The notes under the pieces are model-generated. The model was not told the DNA's origin, searched no databases, and was given only the letters and a program-made list of their open reading frames with translations. A stretch of 64,000 nucleotides of DNA, from NCBI GenBank assembly GCA_016705235.1, contig JADIYP010000002.1, positions 558,001 through 622,000 on the forward strand. The letters are read 5' to 3'. Each line of letters begins with the position of its first letter. The stretch's first letter is position 1. The position numbers and the translations under genes were made by a program. Positions 23,448 to 32,041 of the stretch are shown here, one piece after another. Source of the stretch: Candidatus Leptovillus affinis. GTDB taxonomy: Bacteria > Chloroflexota > Anaerolineae > Promineifilales > Promineifilaceae.

Positions 23448-24500
23448 TTACACGGCCGTTTCACCGGCAAAACAGCGCAGCACATGGCCGGGGCGAATGC
23501 TGGCTTGCACGGCCGTGCCAATGGGGAAATTGATCTGGTGCGGCTGCCAGCTTTGCACCACACGGCCGTCTGGCAAAGCCACTCGATACAGGTAAGCAAT
23601 GCCCAAAAATTGGCGGGAAAGGATACGGCCGTTGCCTGTCCCGTCTTCTGCGTCTTCCAATTTCACATCATCGGGCCGCACCACCACCTCTACCGCCGCT
23701 CCGGCGGGCAGATGGTGCGCCAGGGGCATAAATCCCAGCGAGGTGTCAACCCCGGTTGACGTGGCCGATCCGCCGATAAAATCGGTGTGGCCCATAAATT
23801 CGGCCACAAAACGGGTTTTCGGCTCGTGGAAAACCACTTCCGCCGCCCCAATTTGCTCCAGCCGCCCGCCATTCATCACCGCCACCTGATCACCTAAAAA
23901 GAGCGCCTCTTCCTGATCATGGGTGACAAAGACGGCCGTTGTGCCGCTGGCTTTGAGCAGCTCTTTCACTTCCTGGCGCACGGCCGTGCGCAGGGCAGCG
24001 TCCAGGTTAGAGAAAGGTTCGTCTAGCAGCAAGACCGCCGGTTTGGGCGCCAGCGCCCGCGCCAGCGCCACGCGCTGCTGCTGCCCGCCGGAGAGTTCGT
24101 GTGGCATCCGTGCGCCCAATCCCCCCAGACCGACAAAATCGAGCATGGTTTCCACCTGCGACGCGCGCTCTTTGCCGCGCGGCAGACCAAAGGCCACGTT
24201 TTCGGCCACGCTGAGGTGGGGGAAGATGGCGTAATCCTGGAAAACCATGCCCACGCGCCGTTTTTCGGGCGGGAGTTGGATACGGCCGTTAGCCACCTCT
24301 TGCCCCTCAATCAAAATCACGCCGGCGTCGGCCTGCTCAAACCCGGCGATCAGGCGCAGCGTGGTAGTTTTGCCGCAGCCGCTTGGTCCCAACAAGGCCA
24401 GAATCTGCCCGGCCGGCACGCCAAACGACACGTCATCCACGACGGTCTGGTCGCCAAACGATTTACTCAGATTGCGGCAAACGACAGGTGTGGTTTTCAT
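23448..24500 (-). CDS. fbpC: Ferric-iron type ABC transporter ATPase
   Basis: A 350-residue ABC ATPase. Walker A is GPSGCGKTTT, signature LSGGQQQR, Walker B VLLLDEPFSNLD, and the H-loop VTHDQEEA. A C-terminal TOBE domain of about 100 residues follows (VVVRPDDVKLEDAEDGTG). The FbpC/PotA-like TOBE form fits iron(III) or thiamin import. It is last in a minus-strand set of three with an FbpB-type permease and an FbpA-type lipoprotein, which makes iron(III) the likely substrate. It contains about eight ACGGCCGT motifs. Confidence 0.9.
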   Translation of the reverse strand: MKTTPVVCRNLSKSFGDQTVVDDVSFGVPAGQILALLGPSGCGKTTTLRLIAGFEQADAGVILIEGQEVANGRIQLPPEKRRVGMVFQDYAIFPHLSVAENVAFGLPRGKERASQVETMLDFVGLGGLGARMPHELSGGQQQRVALARALAPKPAVLLLDEPFSNLDAALRTAVRQEVKELLKASGTTAVFVTHDQEEALFLGDQVAVMNGGRLEQIGAAEVVFHEPKTRFVAEFMGHTDFIGGSATSTGVDTSLGFMPLAHHLPAGAAVEVVVRPDDVKLEDAEDGTGNGRILSRQFLGIAYLYRVALPDGRVVQSWQPHQINFPIGTAVQASIRPGHVLRCFAGETAV

Positions 24501-24549
24501 AAAAAGAAGTCTTAACGCAAAGGTTTATGCGCCTGTGGGGCCAATCATT

Positions 24550-26223
24550 TCATTTGTCACGCAGCGTCAGGATTGCCAGAGGCACAGACGATAGCAGCAG
24601 CAGCAGCAAGGTGGGCGCAGCGGCGCGCGCAAAAAACGCTTCGCCGATGCTGCTCCAGATTTGCGCCGCCAGGGTGGAAAATCCCAGCGGACTGAGGATG
24701 AGCGTGGCCGGCAGCTCTTTCATGCAGGTCAGAAAGACCAGCGCGCCGCCGGCCAGGATGCCCGGCCGTACCAGGGGCAGGGTGATGGCGCGGAAGTTGG
24801 CGAACGGCCGTTTGCCCAAACTGCGCCCCGCCTCTTCCAAACTGGGCGGCACTTGCAGCAGCGACGCCCGCTGTGCCCCCACCGCCTGCGGGATAAACAA
24901 AATCACGTAAGCCGCCAGCATCATGGGCAGGGTCTGGTACAACGAGCGGGCGTAATTGGTACCAAAAAAGACAAAAGCCAGCGCCACGACGATGCCCGGC
25001 AAGGCAAAGCTGGCATAAGTCACCTGTTCAAAAAAACGGCTTAATTTTCCCGGCCGCCGCACAACCAGAATGGCCACCGGCAGCGCCAGGGCGACGGCCA
25101 ACAGTGCGCCTAAAAGCGAGGCCGACAATGAGTTGAACGCCGGTTGCAGCAGACTGCTTATGGAGTGCAGGTTGTTTTGCGGCGCAGTCAGATCGCGCAC
25201 GGCAAAATCCTGGTTCCAACCCCGCCAAAACCAATACGCCAGTCCGGCGACGGGAACCAGCAAACTAAAAAAGACCACGCTGCCCACAAAAGCCAGCGCC
25301 GGGGCTTTCCAGACGCCCAATCGCGTGATGGGGTGCTGCCGCGCCGCGCCGGAGGAAAGGCGGGCGTAGCGATTGTTACCCCGGCTGCGCTGTTCCAGAG
25401 TGAGGATAACGGCCGTTACCGCCACCAATACCAGCGCCAAAACCGCCGCCGTGTCCAATTGGTACGCCTGATAGCGGTTGTAGAGAATGCGCGTAAAGGT
25501 GCTGTATTGCAGCATGGTCACCGCGCCAAAATCGCGCAGCACGTAAAGCGCCACCAGCAGCCCGCCGGCGATGAGCGACGGCCGTAAATAAGGCAGCGTC
25601 ACTCGCCAAAACGCCGACCACGGCGATGCGCCCAGGCTGCGCGCCGCTTCCGCCAGCGATGGGTCCATGCGCTTGAGAGCGGCGCGAGCAGTCAGAAACA
25701 CATATGGATAGCTGATAAGCGTCAGCACAAAAAAGGCGCCGGCGAATCCAAATGGACTGGGCAGGCGTTCGATGCCGGTGAGCGGATGCAAAATTTGCTG
25801 CAGCAGTCCTTTGGGCGTGAGGATGGAAACGTAAACGAAGGCGGCGACGTAGCTGGGCAGCACCAGCGGCAGGGCCGCCAGCACAGCCCACAGGCGTTTG
25901 CCGGGCAAATCGGTCATGGTGGTGAGCCAGGCCAGGGGGAGGGCTACGGCCGTTCCCGCCAGGGTCACGCTGCCGGCCAGCAGCAGGGTATTGCCCAAAA
26001 CCGCCCAGGTTCGCGGGCTGAGCAGCGTATCCAGCGTGGTCTGCCCGGCGCTGACTGCGCGCAGCAGCAAGTAGGCCGGAACCAGCAAAATCAGCCCGGT
26101 AAGCAGCGCCGCGCTGAGGATGAGCAAGAGAAAGAAGGGCGATTTTCGCGCACGGCCGTGCGCCCACTCTCGCGGCAAACTGATAGGATTCAGGCGAATG
26201 ATCGAATTGTTGAGGACACTCAT
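24550..26223 (-). CDS. fbpB: Ferric-iron type ABC transporter permease (fused)
   Basis: A 557-residue permease with two homologous halves, as in FbpB/SfuB. Each half has about six helices and an EAA loop (DPSLAEAARSLGASPWSAFWRVTLPYLRP described by position: about 205-235; second copy SLEEAGRSLGKRPFANF about 465). I start at ATG 26223; an upstream in-frame ATG at 26283 lies in a hairpin and adds a non-homologous leader. No strong ribosome site is visible. It sits between the ATPase and the binding protein. A strong hairpin precedes it. Confidence 0.88.
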   Translation of the reverse strand: MSVLNNSIIRLNPISLPREWAHGRARKSPFFLLLILSAALLTGLILLVPAYLLLRAVSAGQTTLDTLLSPRTWAVLGNTLLLAGSVTLAGTAVALPLAWLTTMTDLPGKRLWAVLAALPLVLPSYVAAFVYVSILTPKGLLQQILHPLTGIERLPSPFGFAGAFFVLTLISYPYVFLTARAALKRMDPSLAEAARSLGASPWSAFWRVTLPYLRPSLIAGGLLVALYVLRDFGAVTMLQYSTFTRILYNRYQAYQLDTAAVLALVLVAVTAVILTLEQRSRGNNRYARLSSGAARQHPITRLGVWKAPALAFVGSVVFFSLLVPVAGLAYWFWRGWNQDFAVRDLTAPQNNLHSISSLLQPAFNSLSASLLGALLAVALALPVAILVVRRPGKLSRFFEQVTYASFALPGIVVALAFVFFGTNYARSLYQTLPMMLAAYVILFIPQAVGAQRASLLQVPPSLEEAGRSLGKRPFANFRAITLPLVRPGILAGGALVFLTCMKELPATLILSPLGFSTLAAQIWSSIGEAFFARAAAPTLLLLLLSSVPLAILTLRDK

Positions 26224-26248
26224 GGTTTGTTTTCTGCTTGTACAACGT

Positions 26249-26291
26249 ACCTGAGATTGGGTCATTCTCATTGAATGGCCCAATCTCAGGT
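26249..26291. promoter_or_regulatory. Intercistronic hairpin upstream of permease
   Basis: A 19-bp stem with one wobble pair (ACCTGAGATTGGG...CATTC and its complement) and a 5-base loop. It lies between the binding-protein and permease genes with no T-run, so it fits mRNA stabilisation of the binding-protein transcript better than termination. Confidence 0.65.
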
Positions 26292-26413
26292 TAACTTATG
26301 ACCCGCTCACAATTATTGCCATCCTTAAGATGAAAACAATGGCAAGCGTTAAACCGAGGTTTTACTGGCGAACAGTTAAAAGTTAACCCCGGTTCAATTA
26401 ACGGCGCGAAACC

Positions 26414-27523
26414 TTATTCGATGATGCCCAAGTTGAGCAGCAATTTTTGCGTGCCGGCCAGATCGGCCAGGTCCGATAGGTCAACCTGCGCGGCTACGGC
26501 GTCTAGTTCGGCCAGCGGCGGCAGCCCGGCAACGGTGCTGACGCCATCAACCACCGGATATTCGTAGGTCTGGTCGGCGAAGTACTGCTGCCCTTCCACC
26601 GAAAGCAGATACTCGAGAAACCGTTCGGCATTGGCTGCGTTTTGCGCCGTTTTTAGGATGCCCGCGCCAGAAACCATGATTAACGAACCGGGGCCGCCGC
26701 CGGGCAAGAAATAATTGCGCGCCGGGAAGCTGTCGCCTTCTTCGGCCAGGAAGCGGTAGAGGTAATAATGGTTCACAAAGCCCACCTCAACTTCACCGGC
26801 GGCGACACCGGCGACGATGGGTGTGTTTTCGGCGTAGACGACCGGGTTGTTGGCCTGAATGCCGGTAAGCCAGGCGCTGGTTTTTTCTTCGCCCCAGATG
26901 GCGCGCATGGCGGTGACCATGGCCTGGAAGGAGCCGTTGGTGGGCGCCCACCCGATACGGCCGTTCCACTCCGGCTGGATAAAATCGTAAATGTCGGCGG
27001 GCAGTTGGCTGGCCGGGTCGGTGATGGCGCCGGTGTTGTAGACCACGGTGCGCGCCCGCCCGGAGATGCCCACCCACTCGCCATCATCGTCGGCGAAACG
27101 AGGAAAAACTTTGCTCAACACATCGGCGGGCAGGGCGGCCAACAGACCGGCCTGCTTAACAGCGCCCAAGCCGCCGGGGTCCTGGGCATAAAACAGATCG
27201 GCGGGAGAATTTTGGCCTTCTTCCAGCAGCACGCCGGCCATTTCCGAGGTGCTGCCATAACGCACTTGCACGTTGATGCCGGTTTCCTGGGCGAATTGTT
27301 CGATAATTGGTTTAACCAGACTTTCGGATCGTCCGGAATAGATGACGAGATCGCCGGTGTCGCCGCCGTTAATGGTTGTTTCGCCTGATGCGGCTTCCGG
27401 GTCGGCGGCGGCTTCGGGTGACTGGGTGGCGGATGAGGAAACGGCCGTGTCGCCGCCGCAGGCCGCCAAGCCCATCACCACAACGGCCAGGCACATCCAT
27501 ACAAAAATTCGTTTGTTGCTCAT
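26414..27523 (-). CDS. fbpA: Ferric-iron ABC transporter substrate-binding lipoprotein
   Basis: A 369-residue lipoprotein. The signal with lipobox ends LAACGG (Cys about 22). An Ala/Ser/Glu linker follows, then the periplasmic binding fold (LVIYSGRSESLVKPIIEQF, typical of FbpA). Later motifs are YAQDPGGLGAVK, GRARTVVYN and VNHYYLYRF; the Tyr pairs are compatible with iron(III) ligation. AAAGGAG precedes the start. It is the first gene of the minus-strand iron-uptake set. A TetR gene is divergent upstream, with a hairpin repeat between. Confidence 0.9.
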   Translation of the reverse strand: MSNKRIFVWMCLAVVVMGLAACGGDTAVSSSATQSPEAAADPEAASGETTINGGDTGDLVIYSGRSESLVKPIIEQFAQETGINVQVRYGSTSEMAGVLLEEGQNSPADLFYAQDPGGLGAVKQAGLLAALPADVLSKVFPRFADDDGEWVGISGRARTVVYNTGAITDPASQLPADIYDFIQPEWNGRIGWAPTNGSFQAMVTAMRAIWGEEKTSAWLTGIQANNPVVYAENTPIVAGVAAGEVEVGFVNHYYLYRFLAEEGDSFPARNYFLPGGGPGSLIMVSGAGILKTAQNAANAERFLEYLLSVEGQQYFADQTYEYPVVDGVSTVAGLPPLAELDAVAAQVDLSDLADLAGTQKLLLNLGIIE

Positions 27524-27547
27524 ACGCTAAACTCCTTTTGCCAGAGA

Positions 27548-27589
27548 GACCCTCAGGGTTTGACCGCGCGGGGCCAAACCCTGAGGGTC
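27548..27589. repeat. GACCCTCAGGGTTTG hairpin
   Basis: A 15-bp stem GACCCTCAGGGTTTG/CAAACCCTGAGGGTC with a 12-base loop, a variant of the family at 21886. It lies upstream of the iron-binding lipoprotein gene. Confidence 0.75.
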
Positions 27590-27782
27590 GGTAAAGTTTT
27601 GTGTGGCGGTGATTATGCGGTGGGGCAGGGCGGCATACAATGGCGAGGGTTAAGTTACAAGTTGACGGCCGTTAAGCCAGGTTTAGGGTGCGCAGTAAAT
27701 TAAAATTTAACCAGGGTTCAGTTTCGGGTGGGTGGGGATGGTAAACGAGGCAATTTTGGCCGTTTCTTCTATAATGGCGGCC

Positions 27783-28385
27783 ATGAGTACCGTTCAGGAA
27801 AAACGACTTGCCCGCGAACAGCGCGTCTTCGATACGGCCGCGCGCCTGTTTGCCACGCGCGGCTATCATGCCACCCGCATGCAAGATATTGCCGACGAGT
27901 TGGCGATGCAAAAAGGCAGTTTGTATTACTATTTCGATTCCAAAGAGTCGCTGCTGCTGGAGATTGTGGAGCGGCGGGTGGGCGTGGCCCTGGCGGCGAT
28001 GCAAGCCATCATGGAAACAGACGCGCTGCCGACCGCGAAGCTGAAAGAGGCGGTCGCGGCGCATTTGAATGTGTTTCAGGAACATGCCGATCTGTACACG
28101 ATTTTTAATTTTGAGCGGCTCAATCTGATTCATCCACAGGCGGCGGAGACGGTGGACGAACTGGCCCATGCCTACGAGATGTTGTGGCGGCGGCTGCTGC
28201 AAGAAGGCATCGCCGCTGGCGAGTTTCGCGCCGATCTGGATGCGCCGGTGCTGGTGAAGGCGATTGTGGGCATGTTTAATTCCACGCTGCTGTGGTTTGA
28301 TCCGGCCGGTCGACTGACGGTGGGGGAAACGGCCGTTATCTTCGCGCAATTTATTTTACAAGGGCTGGTACAAAACCCGGTCTGA
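27783..28385 (+). CDS. TetR-family regulator
   Basis: A 200-residue TetR protein. The HTH lies at about 20-55 (YHATRMQDIADELAMQKGSLYYYF, FadR/PaaR-like), followed by a TetR_C helical domain (about 80-200). I choose ATG 27783. TATAAT stands at 27770-27775, about 7 bases before the ATG, and no ribosome site is present, which fits a leaderless message. It is divergent from the iron ABC genes and 12 bases upstream of an acetyltransferase. Targets are not evident; TetR regulators with this HTH type often control fatty-acid metabolism (family knowledge). Confidence 0.88.
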   Translation: MSTVQEKRLAREQRVFDTAARLFATRGYHATRMQDIADELAMQKGSLYYYFDSKESLLLEIVERRVGVALAAMQAIMETDALPTAKLKEAVAAHLNVFQEHADLYTIFNFERLNLIHPQAAETVDELAHAYEMLWRRLLQEGIAAGEFRADLDAPVLVKAIVGMFNSTLLWFDPAGRLTVGETAVIFAQFILQGLVQNPV

Positions 28386-28397
28386 AAGGAAAGCATC

Positions 28398-28967
28398 ATG
28401 GACGCACTGCAAAACAACCATTACTTCTGGCAAGGCGAAAAAATCCGCCTGCGCCCCATGCGGCGCGAAGATGCCGCCATGTGGCAGGCTGAAGATACAG
28501 ACAGCGAGGGCGTTCGTTTTCTGAGTTATGGCATCGAGCTGCCCAAATCGGCTAAAGCGGCTGAGGAATTTGGCGAAAGGTACGCGGATTTTAACGGCCG
28601 TGCCGAGCGCATCATGTTTTCCATCGAGACGTTGGCCGGGGAGCTGGTGGGCGGCATCAACTTAAACGGCGTTGACCAAAAAAACGGCACGTTCAGCATT
28701 GGCAGCCGCATTTACCGCCCGTTTCGTGGCCTGGGGTATGGCACAGAGGCCAAAGTCATTTTGCTGCGCTACGCGTTTCACGAACTACGCTTGCAAAAGT
28801 ACAACATTCGCTGCCTGGAGACCAACGCGGCGATGGTTCGCCACGCGGAACGGCTGGGCTGCCAGGCTGAGGGGCGGATTCGCAGCAATGTCTATACAAA
28901 CGGCCGTTACTACGACGAGCTTCTATTTGGCCTGACCAAAGCAGAGTTTGACGCGCGTTTTGGGTGA
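28398..28967 (+). CDS. GNAT-family N-acetyltransferase (RimJ/RimL-like)
   Basis: A 189-residue acetyltransferase with the full GNAT fold: IRLRPMRREDAAMW start, ISIETLAGELVGGINLNGVD-type central strands (about 70-95), acetyl-CoA loop in RPFRGLGYGTEAK and the C-terminal CLETNAAMVRHAERLGCQAEG. This is the RimJ/RimL type, which acetylates protein N-termini or small amines. AAAGGA lies shortly before the ATG. It is cotranscribed with the TetR gene 12 bases upstream. Confidence 0.88.
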   Translation: MDALQNNHYFWQGEKIRLRPMRREDAAMWQAEDTDSEGVRFLSYGIELPKSAKAAEEFGERYADFNGRAERIMFSIETLAGELVGGINLNGVDQKNGTFSIGSRIYRPFRGLGYGTEAKVILLRYAFHELRLQKYNIRCLETNAAMVRHAERLGCQAEGRIRSNVYTNGRYYDELLFGLTKAEFDARFG

Positions 28968-29055
28968 TGGGTGACTGGCCGGGCTACGGCCGTTCACCGA
29001 CCAGGCAACGATTACTCGCCGCCCACTGGAAAAAAGGCGGCAAACCTTTTATAAA

Positions 29056-29514
29056 GTGTTCCTGCCTTCCCCGGGCGGTGGTTGCCGCGGGGGGGGGGGG
29101 GGCGGGGGGGGGGGGGGGGCCGTTGCGGCGTCGCCTTTGCGGGGGGGGGGGTCGGGCGGGCGGCGGCCGCAGGGGGCACGGCGGCGTTGGGAGCGAAAAG
29201 GCCGTTTCCACATCACGCACATCAATCTGGCCGATGGGCGCATCCACCAACCGCCGGACGTGGTGGCCAGCGATTTTGCGGCGGCGGCACGGCCGTATCA
29301 GGCGTCTATTTTGTCGCCGGAAGTGGAAGGGGCGATACGGCCGTTTGCCGACAATCCCGCCCTGCTGCAACTGCTGTGGCGCGCCGCGCCGCGCTGCTGG
29401 TGGGGCGGCGCGCCGGTTCTGACTCGCGCCGACCTCCTGGCAGAACTGCCTCAACTCCCGTCAACACCCAATCAGGCGGCCTTGTTGGCCGCTTTGCAAC
29501 ACGCGACTGGATAA
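29056..29514 (+). pseudogene. Damaged or mis-sequenced ORF after GNAT gene
   Basis: The second half (from about 29200, GRFHITHINLADGRIHQPPDVV to LLAALQHATG) reads like real protein and ends at TAG-less TAA 29514. The same frame continues upstream of the G-tracts as TITRRPLEKRRQTFYKVF with no ATG; a different frame opens at 28964. Runs of 14, 16 and 11 Gs at 29089-29151 lie between, so the frame link is unreliable. I cannot name the product. Either the gene is broken or the sequence here is wrong. Confidence 0.35.
29089..29175. other. Poly-G low-complexity tract, possible artefact
   Basis: G runs 29089-29102 (14), 29104-29119 (16) and 29141-29151 (11), with further G-rich sequence to about 29175. 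Nothing similar exists elsewhere in the window. Such tracts are typical of base-calling failure in two-colour sequencing or of an assembly patch. Confidence 0.7.
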
Positions 29515-29556
29515 AGTGCCTGAGTGGGGAAGGGTAACGGCCGTTACCCCTAATCT

Positions 29557-29592
29557 TTGGTCATCGGTCGCCTAGCCGGTACAATTTGCCCA
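29557..29592 (+). promoter_or_regulatory. Leaderless promoter of pyrF
   Basis: TTGGTC (29557-29562), a 17-base spacer and TACAAT (29580-29585) place the start of transcription at or next to the A of the ATG at 29592. No ribosome-binding site precedes the gene. Confidence 0.55.
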
Positions 29593-30407
29593 TGAACTAT
29601 CTCCAAAAACTGCAAGCGATTCAAACGCAAAACAATTCCTGGTTATGCGTAGGCCTGGACCCTGATCCGGTGCGCCTGCGCGTAGACGTGATGAAATGGG
29701 ACGAGCCGGTGCTGCCTTTTAACAAGGCCATCATCGACGCGACGGCCGATCTGGTGTGCGCCTACAAGCCGAATTTGGGCTTTTATTTGCAATGGGGCGC
29801 GGCCGGCATCATTGCCCTGGAGCGAACCATCGCCTATATCCCCAGCCACATCCCGATTATTCTCGATTGTAAAACGGGCGATATCGGCCATACGCAGGGG
29901 GCCTGGGGGCGCGGTTTGTTCGATGAGTGGGGCGTGGATGCCGTAACGGTGAACCCGTTTGTGGGCGCGGAAGCGGTGCTGCCGATGATCGGCGACCGGC
30001 CGGACAAAGCGGTGTACATCCTGGCGCGCACTTCCAATCCCAGCGCGGGCAACTTCCAGGGCGATCTGGCCGCTGGTGAAGGATTGACGGCCGAAGTGCT
30101 GCGTCAGAGCCAGGCCTGGGAAACGGCCGGTCACAAAGGGTACGTTGTGGGCGCAACCTACCCGCAAGAATTGGAAACGGCTCGAAAAATGGCCCCGAAG
30201 GCCAACTTTTTAATTCCGGGGATTGGGGCGCAGGGTGGGGATTTGGCAACGGCCGTGCAATTTGGTCCAGACGCGGTTGCCGGGCCGGTCATCAGCGCCA
30301 GCCGCAGTATTTTGTACGCGTCGCTGCAAGGCGATTTTGCCGCCTCGGCTCGCGCCGCCGCTCTGGAACTGCGCGACGAGATTAACGCGGCGAGAAAGGC
30401 GACGTGA
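29592..30407 (+). CDS. pyrF: Orotidine 5'-phosphate decarboxylase
   Basis: A 271-residue PyrF of the longer (type 2) family. It decarboxylates OMP to UMP in pyrimidine synthesis. Substrate and catalytic motifs are visible: CVGLDPDP at the N-terminus, FNKAIIDAT, AYKPNLGFY, and the catalytic core LDCKTGDIGHT (Lys/Asp pair). The C-terminal phosphate site is IPGIGAQGGD. The ATG 29592 is preferred to TTG 29586. The message looks leaderless. Its TGA stop lies in a GTGATGC-type hairpin repeat that also separates it from the convergent cytochrome c gene. Confidence 0.93.
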   Translation: MNYLQKLQAIQTQNNSWLCVGLDPDPVRLRVDVMKWDEPVLPFNKAIIDATADLVCAYKPNLGFYLQWGAAGIIALERTIAYIPSHIPIILDCKTGDIGHTQGAWGRGLFDEWGVDAVTVNPFVGAEAVLPMIGDRPDKAVYILARTSNPSAGNFQGDLAAGEGLTAEVLRQSQAWETAGHKGYVVGATYPQELETARKMAPKANFLIPGIGAQGGDLATAVQFGPDAVAGPVISASRSILYASLQGDFAASARAAALELRDEINAARKAT

Positions 30408-30462
30408 TGCGTGATGCGTGATGCGTGAAAGGAGATTATCACGCATCACGCATCACGTTTCA
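30405..30462. repeat. GTGATGC heptad hairpin between convergent genes
   Basis: Three TGATGCG units on the left arm pair with CACGCATCACG units on the right around AAAGGAGATTA. The first TGA is the pyrF stop codon. The hairpin could terminate both convergent transcripts. Confidence 0.7.
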
Positions 30463-30469
30463 CCCACGT

Positions 30470-32005
30470 TTAATTGTTTTCGTTCCAGACCGGGAGTCCC
30501 TCCGGCGTTCGTAGTTGAATGGTTTCACCGGTGGTCAGGTTGGTCAGCCAATTGACTTCCATGTGGGTGGCGTCGGTTGACTCGAAACCTTCCAGTTCGA
30601 TCTGGTCGCCCGGGGCCAGGGCGATGCCGCTTTCCGACCAGAACCAGGGCGGCCCGAGCATCGCATCTAGCTGCACCCCATCCGCTGTCTGAAATGTGAG
30701 CAAGTTATCAGCGATGGCGACGACCTGACCGGAATAGGGAACGGCCGTGGGCATGGTGGCGTTGGCGGCGTCAGTTTGTCCCTGACCCGGCGTTGCCCCG
30801 CTCGGAGTCACGCCGGTATCGCGCCAGGGTGGGCCGCCTTTGCCCTGCCCTTGTGATTGCGTCGTTCCGGGATCAATCGGGTTGGTAGCGTCTGGGGTGG
30901 CGCGCAGCCAGGGTGGACCGCCGCCTTGCGCTGTGCCGCGTGGGTTTTGCACCGATGGCGCAGTTGGTTCCCAGGCGCGTAAGAACTGCACAACCGCTTC
31001 AATCTCCACCGACGTTAGCCGGTCGCCAAAGGGCGGCATGTTGGCGTTGGGCATTCGCCCGCCGTTGATAATGAAGGTAGTTAGCATCTCATCCGTGTCG
31101 CGGCTGAGGATTTGCTGGCTGTTTAGGACCGGGCCGGTTCCGCCGCTGCCATCGACGCCGTGGCAGACGATGCAGGTCGAGTTGTAAATTCGTTCGCCCA
31201 GCGCCAGCATCTCCTCAGGATTGTTTACGTCGATGTGGATGGGTTCCGGCGGCGTCAATACCAGGTCGTGGGCGCTGATTTCATCCCAATTTTGCAAAAA
31301 TTCTGCCAGCGACGTGATTTCTTCCGGGGCCAGGCTGCTGTTCCAACTGACCATCAACGTGCCGGGAACGCCTTCGCGGATGATGCGTTCCAGTTCGGCC
31401 AGGTCGGTGGCCTGGATGTCGGGCGTGTTGAGCGGGACGGCCAGGTTAGTGCCTTCGCCGTTGACGCCGTGGCAGAGGGTGCAGTTGTTGGCGTAGAGCT
31501 GCAAACCGGCTGCCCACTGGCTGCCTTCAGGGGCCAGGGCGGTGATTTCGGCCAGCAGGCTTTCGTCTACGTCGGGCACGGGCAAGGTGGCGGGGATGAG
31601 GCCGCGTTGGGCGGCTAATTCGCCCACCTGGGACCAATCGGCGTAGCGGATGAGGGTGACGAGTTCTTCGATTTGGTAGTCGTTGAGGCTGCCGCCTTCT
31701 TCGACGTGCCAGCCGACCATTGCTGTGTTGTAACGGCCGCGTTCGATGGTTTTGAACAGGTCGTCGTAATCGGCCGTTTGCAGGGCGGGGTTGTCCAGGG
31801 CCGGCATGGGGCCGATGCCTTCACCGGCCGCGCCATGGCAGACGCTGCAATTTTCCACATATATCACGGCCGCGTCGGACACAAATTCTTGCCGCAGATC
31901 GGCCTGGGCGGTGTCCATACGCGCCGGTTCCTGCCAGGCATACACCGGCAGGGCGACGATTAAAACGAGTAAGGCGAGAAAGCTGATGAGTTTATTGTAG
32001 TTCAT
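30470..32005 (-). CDS. Triheme c-type cytochrome of bc-type complex
   Basis: A 511-residue exported cytochrome. The signal or anchor lies at about 5-23. Three heme c sites follow: C53-S-V-C56-H57, C175-T-L-C178-H179 and C278-I-V-C281-H282, each in its own cytochrome c domain (WQEPA...; APEGSQWAAGLQLYANN; ALGERIYNST). A low-complexity Gly/Gln/Pro linker (about 345-415) leads to a small beta domain (YSGQVVAIADNLLTFQTADG). It is the last gene of the cytochrome b-Rieske-cytochrome c set, 36 bases after Rieske, and would carry electrons from the quinol oxidase module to terminal acceptors. Confidence 0.9.
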   Translation of the reverse strand: MNYNKLISFLALLVLIVALPVYAWQEPARMDTAQADLRQEFVSDAAVIYVENCSVCHGAAGEGIGPMPALDNPALQTADYDDLFKTIERGRYNTAMVGWHVEEGGSLNDYQIEELVTLIRYADWSQVGELAAQRGLIPATLPVPDVDESLLAEITALAPEGSQWAAGLQLYANNCTLCHGVNGEGTNLAVPLNTPDIQATDLAELERIIREGVPGTLMVSWNSSLAPEEITSLAEFLQNWDEISAHDLVLTPPEPIHIDVNNPEEMLALGERIYNSTCIVCHGVDGSGGTGPVLNSQQILSRDTDEMLTTFIINGGRMPNANMPPFGDRLTSVEIEAVVQFLRAWEPTAPSVQNPRGTAQGGGPPWLRATPDATNPIDPGTTQSQGQGKGGPPWRDTGVTPSGATPGQGQTDAANATMPTAVPYSGQVVAIADNLLTFQTADGVQLDAMLGPPWFWSESGIALAPGDQIELEGFESTDATHMEVNWLTNLTTGETIQLRTPEGLPVWNENN

Positions 32006-32041
32006 GAGAGACCTATCGTTAATTTCTTGCGGTTCTGTGTG

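Noticed and set aside
25376..26245. 289-codon frame on the same strand as the permease gene, other frame
   Set aside because: Arg/Ala/Gly-rich out-of-frame shadow of the permease, which has clear EAA loops and helices.
26340..27720. Two loosely similar AACC...GGTT blocks flanking the iron-binding lipoprotein gene as a possible iron or TetR operator
   Set aside because: Matches are weak, differ in spacing, and one lies downstream of the gene. They may be another repeat.
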